Shown piece after piece: positions 5,649-8,917 of a DNA stretch of 8,917 nt. The translations under genes were made by a program, and so were the position numbers. The notes beneath the pieces were generated by a model. The model did no database searches. It saw only the letters and a program-made list of their open reading frames with translations, and was not told where the DNA came from. The DNA is from Labilithrix luteola (GTDB lineage Bacteria; Myxococcota_A; Polyangia; Polyangiales; Polyangiaceae): positions 1 through 8,917 of the forward strand of contig JAMFST010000914.1 of the NCBI GenBank assembly GCA_026225435.1, written 5' to 3'. Position 1 is the first letter of the stretch, and every line of letters begins with the position of its first letter.

Positions 5649-6791
5649 CTACGGAGCCGAGCAGGTGGCGCGCGAGATGCCTTCGACGGTCGTGAACTGG
5701 CAGCCGTCGACGCCGGCGGCGATGCAGTCGAGCGTCGCTGGCTGGCCGAGGACGCAGGCGCTGACGGTGCCGTTGGCGCAGGTCTCGATGCAGGTGGACT
5801 CGGCGAGGACGCAGGCGCGGGACACGTCCCACGTCGTGCCCGCGCTGTCGGCCGGTGCGCTGCAGGCGCTGGGGCTGGAGACACCGGTGAGCGCGGTGCA
5901 GTCGACCGTCTCCGCCGTGCCCGCGGGGCAGCCGTGGGCGACGCCCGCGTCGTCGCAGGTGACGTCGCTGGTGGCAGTGCACGTCGCGCCCGCCGTCTGG
6001 CAACCGAGCGGGCCGCCGTCGCCGTCGGAGTTGCAGCTGCCGGCACCGAAGTTGGCGCAGTCGACCCCTTGGTCGGCGCCGGCGTCGTCGCAGGCGTGGA
6101 GGACCGTGCCGGTGCAGGTGGACACGGTGCAGGTGCCGTCGGCGCTCGCGCTGCACGTCCCGGTGCCGTTGATGTTCGCGCAGCCACGACCGGTGGCGCT
6201 GCAGTTCTCGACGCCCGCGAGGCCAAGGGTCGGATCGCACGCGAGGCGGCTGGTGGGATCGTCGACGCCGTCGCAGAAGAGGTAGCCCGTGCCGGCCTTG
6301 CACGCGACGTTGGTGGTCGGATTGATGCAAGCGGTGATCGCGTCGCAGCTCCGCGCGTTGGCCGCGTTGGCGACGCAGCGCCAGAACGTGCCCGCGGCGC
6401 CGATGGTCGGCCGCTCGGGCGCGACCCGGCAATCGTAGACCGCGCGTGCGGCTGCCATGCACGCGCCGGGGACGTTCACCCCGAGCGCGCCGCCGCACGC
6501 GCTCAACCAGGCGCAGGCGTCGTTCACTCGCGTTGCGGCGAGCGTCGCATTGCCGGTGCACAGCGGATCGCCCTCGGCGATGGACACGCCCGGCCCGCTG
6601 TCGACACCGGCGTCGCTCGACGCGTCGCTGCGGGTGCTCGCGTCGCCGCAGCCGGGGGTGTCGGCGTCGACGGTGCACTCGTCGGGGAAGTCGGTGCCGT
6701 GAAAGAGGTCGACGCAGGCGGTACCGAGCAGGCCGGACAGGCCGAGCCCCACGCTGGCGGCGACGAGATGGGAACGGACCATCGAGCGCAT
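5649..6791 (-). CDS. Cys-rich putative lipoprotein with four six-cysteine modules
   Basis: A 380-residue protein. Residues 1-25 form a signal peptide (MRSMVRS, then a hydrophobic core) ending LLGTAC with Cys26 as the likely lipidated residue; Gly at -3 makes the lipobox atypical. An Asp/Ala/Ser/Gly linker follows (49-68), typical of exported myxobacterial proteins. There are 35 cysteines (about 9%). An N-terminal domain (74-160) carries ten-residue-spaced Cys in helical-looking sequence (DACAWLSACGG, GACMAAARAVYDC). Residues 164-377 contain four imperfect six-Cys modules, expected to be disulfide-bonded outside the cytoplasm. No known family was recognised; the Myxococcus Cys-rich repeat with CDDGN-type sequence does not fit. 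Start ATG 6791 overlaps the upstream stop as TGATG, implying translational coupling with the TPR/PEGA-type gene; ATG 6782 is an alternative. Function is unknown; a surface or structural role is a guess. Confidence 0.85.
   Translation of the reverse strand: MRSMVRSHLVAASVGLGLSGLLGTACVDLFHGTDFPDECTVDADTPGCGDASTRSDASSDAGVDSGPGVSIAEGDPLCTGNATLAATRVNDACAWLSACGGALGVNVPGACMAAARAVYDCRVAPERPTIGAAGTFWRCVANAANARSCDAITACINPTTNVACKAGTGYLFCDGVDDPTSRLACDPTLGLAGVENCSATGRGCANINGTGTCSASADGTCTVSTCTGTVLHACDDAGADQGVDCANFGAGSCNSDGDGGPLGCQTAGATCTATSDVTCDDAGVAHGCPAGTAETVDCTALTGVSSPSACSAPADSAGTTWDVSRACVLAESTCIETCANGTVSACVLGQPATLDCIAAGVDGCQFTTVEGISRATCSAP
5661..6302 (-). repeat. Four tandem six-cysteine modules in the lipoprotein
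   Basis: Residue positions of the six cysteines are 164/173/185/197/204/213, 221/226/234/245/253/264, 271/279/288/298/310/327 and 334/338/346/356/364/377. The shared pattern is C-x(3-8)-C-x(7-11)-C-x(9-11)-C-x(6-11)-C-x(8-16)-C, with Asp or Asn just before the fourth Cys in every copy (VENC, GVDC, TVDC, TLDC). DNA identity between copies looks low, so these are old protein repeats rather than recent duplications. Confidence 0.65.
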
Positions 6792-7849
6792 CAGAACTTC
6801 ACCACGAACGAGCCGCTGCCCGGACCGAAGGCGAGGCTCGCCGCCGCTGGCGCCGCCGAGGACGACGAGGGGCGTGTCCACAGCACCACGCTGAGCGCGG
6901 CGAGACCGGCGCCGCCGATCCAGCCACCGAGCGCGAGGGCATCGAAGGTGCGGATGGCGCCGCGCGGCGGGGAGCAGCTGGTCGCTCCGGCGCAGTCCGT
7001 GCGTGCGTTCGAGGCGTCGTGGCCGGCGACGAGGAACGAGGCGATGCCGCCCCCCACGAGCGCGACGGCGCCCACGGTGGTGGCGATCGCCGCGCCGCGC
7101 CCGTGACGAGCCGCGCTGTCGGAGTCGCTCGCGTTGCCGTCGCTCGATGTCGCCGCCGCGGCGACGGTGGCCACCGGTGCCGCCGCCGGCGCGATCTTCG
7201 TCCGCGCTACCGGCACGTCGACCGTCGCGCTGTCCCGCGCGGTCGCTTCGGCGTGCGCTTCCAGGTAGCCGGCCTCCTGTACGACGACCTGGTGCGGCCC
7301 GGCCACGACGGCGAGGTGGCCCCACGCCTCCGCCGGCACCGGCCCGCCATCGACCGTGACCGACGCCGCGCTCGCATCGGCCGGCGGCGTGATCGACAGG
7401 CGCAGGTGCGGCACGCGCGCGTCGAGCTGGGCGAGCTCGGTCCGGGCGAAGGGGAGGAGCTTCACTGCGTCGGCGTTCGTCGCCGCGCGCTTGTCGGCCG
7501 CGGCCGCCTCCAGCCCCTTGTTCGCCTCGGTCATGTGCCCGAGCGCGACCAGCAGCTGCCCGAGCTTCTCCTCGTTGTACGAGATGTAGAAAAGTACGGC
7601 AGGCGTGGCGCGTACGTCGGCCACGCGCCGGAGCTTGGCGAGGGCGTCGGCATGCTCGCCGCGATCCTGGGCGCTCATCGCTTGACGGAAGAGCTCGCGC
7701 GCCGCGCGGACCGCCGCCTCGCTGGGCGTGACCTCCGTGCTTCCGGCTGCCGGCGCCGCGGCGCACACCGACGGAGCCGCCAGCAACGCCACTGGCAGCG
7801 CGAGCATGCGGGCGACTGCCGCAGCGTAGGAGGTCGCCCCGTTTCTCAT
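6791..7849 (-). CDS. Secreted TPR/PEGA-type protein with two C-terminal membrane segments
   Basis: A 352-residue protein. Residues 1-31 are a signal peptide (Arg2 and Arg14, then [10 protein letters not shown], cleavage near SVCAAA). Residues 44-125 are helical and TPR-like ([20 protein letters not shown], then [13 protein letters not shown]). Residues 146-214 fit a PEGA-type beta domain ([31 protein letters not shown]), a surface-associated module. Two hydrophobic segments (252-276 and 303-324) enclose a loop with Cys286 and Cys292 that could form a disulfide. The chain ends in a beta-like GSGSFVVKF. This order is common in large paralogous families of Polyangia; the biochemical role is not known. 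ATG 7849 is chosen because an in-frame TAG lies just upstream and the signal peptide needs its Arg residues; no clear Shine-Dalgarno site is present. The stop TGA (6793-6791) shares its A with the ATG of the Cys-rich lipoprotein gene, so the two form an operon. Confidence 0.87.
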   Translation of the reverse strand: MRNGATSYAAAVARMLALPVALLAAPSVCAAAPAAGSTEVTPSEAAVRAARELFRQAMSAQDRGEHADALAKLRRVADVRATPAVLFYISYNEEKLGQLLVALGHMTEANKGLEAAAADKRAATNADAVKLLPFARTELAQLDARVPHLRLSITPPADASAASVTVDGGPVPAEAWGHLAVVAGPHQVVVQEAGYLEAHAEATARDSATVDVPVARTKIAPAAAPVATVAAAATSSDGNASDSDSAARHGRGAAIATTVGAVALVGGGIASFLVAGHDASNARTDCAGATSCSPPRGAIRTFDALALGGWIGGAGLAALSVVLWTRPSSSSAAPAAASLAFGPGSGSFVVKF

Positions 7850-7946
7850 GGGTTGCAGAAACTACTTCACGGACGCGCTCGCGAGCAATGCCCTGAGAGG
7901 CAAAGGACCGACCCACTTGCGGAAAAGGGCGCTAGGTTTGCTCGTC
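7850..7946. promoter_or_regulatory. Divergent intergenic region between the PEGA-type gene and panC
   Basis: These 97 nt must hold the promoters of both divergent transcription units. A perfect 10-bp palindrome GCTCGCGAGC lies at 7877-7886 and could be a protein-binding site, though short GC palindromes arise easily here. No convincing -35/-10 pair was found on either strand. The best weak element is TAGGTT (7933-7938) just before panC, which would give an almost leaderless transcript. Confidence 0.35.
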
Positions 7947-8870
7947 ATGGTGGAACGCACCGGAGAGCCGCTGCTCGTCCGCACCCCCGAGGAGTTTCGT
8001 GCCGCCTGCGACGCGCAGCGGCTGACCGCCGGTCCCGGTTCGCGCATCGGCTTCGTGCCGACGATGGGCGCGCTCCACGACGGGCATCTGAGCCTGGTGC
8101 GCATCGCCCGCGCGCGCGCGCCGATGGTGGCCGTCTCCATCTTCGTCAACCCGACGCAGTTCGGACCGAACGAGGATCTCGATCGCTATCCGCGCGATCT
8201 CGAGGGGGACGTCGCCAAGCTGGCCCGCGCCGGCGCCGGCCTGGTGTTCGCGCCCGACCCGGCCTCGATGTACCCCGAGGGGGAGGAGACGCGCGTGCGC
8301 GTGGGGCCGCTCGCCGACGCGCTCTGCGGCCCGCTCCGCCCGGGGCACTTCGAGGGCGTCACCACCGTCGTCTCCAAGCTGTTCGCGCTCGCCGGCCCCA
8401 GCGTCGCTGTCTTCGGCAAGAAGGACTTTCAGCAGCTGGCGGTGCTGCGGCGCATGGCGGCCGACATGTTCTTCCCCGTCGAGGTCGTCGGCGCGCCCAT
8501 CGTCCGGGAGTCTGACGGTCTCGCCATGAGCTCGCGCAACGCCTACCTCGACGAGGGGGAACGGGTGCGCGCCAAGGCGCTCTCGCGCGGCCTGTCCGCC
8601 GCCTGGGGAGCGCACGCCGCAGGAGAGCGCAGCGTCGGGGTGCTCCGCGGTCTCGTGCAGCGCGCGGTGGCCTCGGTGTCGGAGCGGATCGACTACGTGG
8701 CCGCGGTCGATCCGCGCAGCCTGCGCGCCCGCGCTGACGACGCCACGCTCGGCGAGGGGGAGACGCTCCTCCTGGCCATCGCCGCGCACGTCGGCAAGAC
8801 GCGCCTCCTCGACAACGTCGTCCTCGGCGAGGACCCCTCGCCGGTCGTCACGTCGACGACCGCTCCTTGA
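7947..8870 (+). CDS. panC: Pantoate-beta-alanine ligase (pantothenate synthetase)
   Basis: A 307-residue cytoplasmic enzyme that condenses pantoate and beta-alanine with ATP, through a pantoyl-adenylate, to give pantothenate (vitamin B5), the precursor of coenzyme A. Family motifs are complete and in order: [10 protein letters not shown] (38-47) with the HxGH adenylylate-site His44 and His47, SIFVNPTQF (64-72), DLDRYPR (77-83), RPGHFEGV (131-138), FGKKDFQQL (156-164) and the KMSKS-like SSRN (195-198). Length is slightly above the usual 280 because of a short N-terminal extension and a Pro/Thr-rich tail. ATG 7947 is chosen because it lines up with the E. coli PanC N-terminus; an in-frame ATG at 7848 would add 33 residues lacking similarity and overlap the divergent gene's start codon. 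The ribosome binding site is weak. panB and panD are not in the window. Its last 23 nt overlap the convergent gene on the right. Confidence 0.97.
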   Translation: MVERTGEPLLVRTPEEFRAACDAQRLTAGPGSRIGFVPTMGALHDGHLSLVRIARARAPMVAVSIFVNPTQFGPNEDLDRYPRDLEGDVAKLARAGAGLVFAPDPASMYPEGEETRVRVGPLADALCGPLRPGHFEGVTTVVSKLFALAGPSVAVFGKKDFQQLAVLRRMAADMFFPVEVVGAPIVRESDGLAMSSRNAYLDEGERVRAKALSRGLSAAWGAHAAGERSVGVLRGLVQRAVASVSERIDYVAAVDPRSLRARADDATLGEGETLLLAIAAHVGKTRLLDNVVLGEDPSPVVTSTTAP

Positions 8871-8917
8871 GCGTCTTCTTCAGCGAGCGAAGGATCTCGT
8901 CGGACAGCTCCGGATCG
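8848..8917 (-). CDS. C-terminal end of an unidentified gene entering from the right edge
   Basis: The complement strand is open from the right edge to a TGA at 8850-8848, giving 22 residues of helical, charged sequence ([18 protein letters not shown]). The composition (Lys, Glu, Leu) looks like a genuine protein end rather than a GC-driven shadow frame, and convergent tail-to-tail arrangement with panC is plausible. The product cannot be identified from so little. Confidence 0.45.
   Translation of the reverse strand, partial: DPELSDEILRSLKKTLKERSST

Noticed and set aside
5649..7916. A 755-codon minus-strand open frame spanning both minus-strand genes
   Set aside because: Only its 3' half (from ATG 6791) encodes the lipoprotein with its signal peptide. 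The upstream part is an Arg/Gly/Ala-rich shadow of the PEGA-type gene in another frame, as expected at high GC.
7848..7946. N-terminal extension of panC from ATG 7848
   Set aside because: The ATG exists only because CATG is palindromic at the start of the divergent gene; the 33 extra residues do not resemble PanC, while ATG 7947 aligns with the family's N-terminus.
6446..8515. Long plus-strand frames (also 5643-7106) across the minus-strand genes and into panC
   Set aside because: Arg-rich composition and overlap with three well-supported genes mark them as shadow frames.

Overview
The window is GC-rich and gene-dense and most resembles a chromosomal segment of a myxobacterium (Myxococcota, probably Polyangia). 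That placement is inferred from protein architecture: a Ser/Thr kinase with an N-terminal CxxC zinc-ribbon-like segment, a secreted TPR/PEGA-type protein with two C-terminal hydrophobic segments, and a Cys-rich lipoprotein with an Asp-Ala-Ser-Gly linker after its signal peptide. GTG and TTG starts also fit. I see no insertion sequence, integrase, CRISPR array, phage gene or plasmid replication gene.

Left part (1-3429, all +): the C-terminal part of a probable secreted beta-propeller-like protein of unknown function runs in from the left edge. A complete tRNA gene with a CAU anticodon follows; its acceptor stem fits the isoleucine-2 (lysidine) type better than methionine. With no visible terminator, 47 nt later comes a coiled-coil protein with a C-terminal C4 zinc ribbon (CT398/FlgZ-like). 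Seven nt after that is a tail-anchored Ser/Thr protein kinase. The last two form an operon, possibly including the tRNA.

Middle (3430-5648): a 269-nt gap with an AT-rich inverted repeat overlapping a plausible sigma-70 promoter and two further small hairpins leads into a long Ala/Pro-rich single-pass membrane protein of unknown function. A strong intrinsic terminator sits between this gene and the convergent gene that follows.

Right part (5649-8917): two minus-strand genes, coupled by a TGATG stop/start overlap, encode a secreted TPR/PEGA-type protein followed by a Cys-rich putative lipoprotein with four imperfect six-cysteine modules. Divergent from them, across 97 nt, is panC (pantoate-beta-alanine ligase), the only housekeeping enzyme here. 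Its 3' end overlaps by 23 nt the convergent 3' end of a gene that enters from the right edge.

The most interesting items are the operator-like dyad on the promoter of the Ala/Pro-rich membrane protein next to the kinase, the four-fold six-Cys repeat of the lipoprotein and its coupling to the PEGA-type gene, and the possible tRNA-mRNA co-transcription. None amounts to a demonstrated new system.
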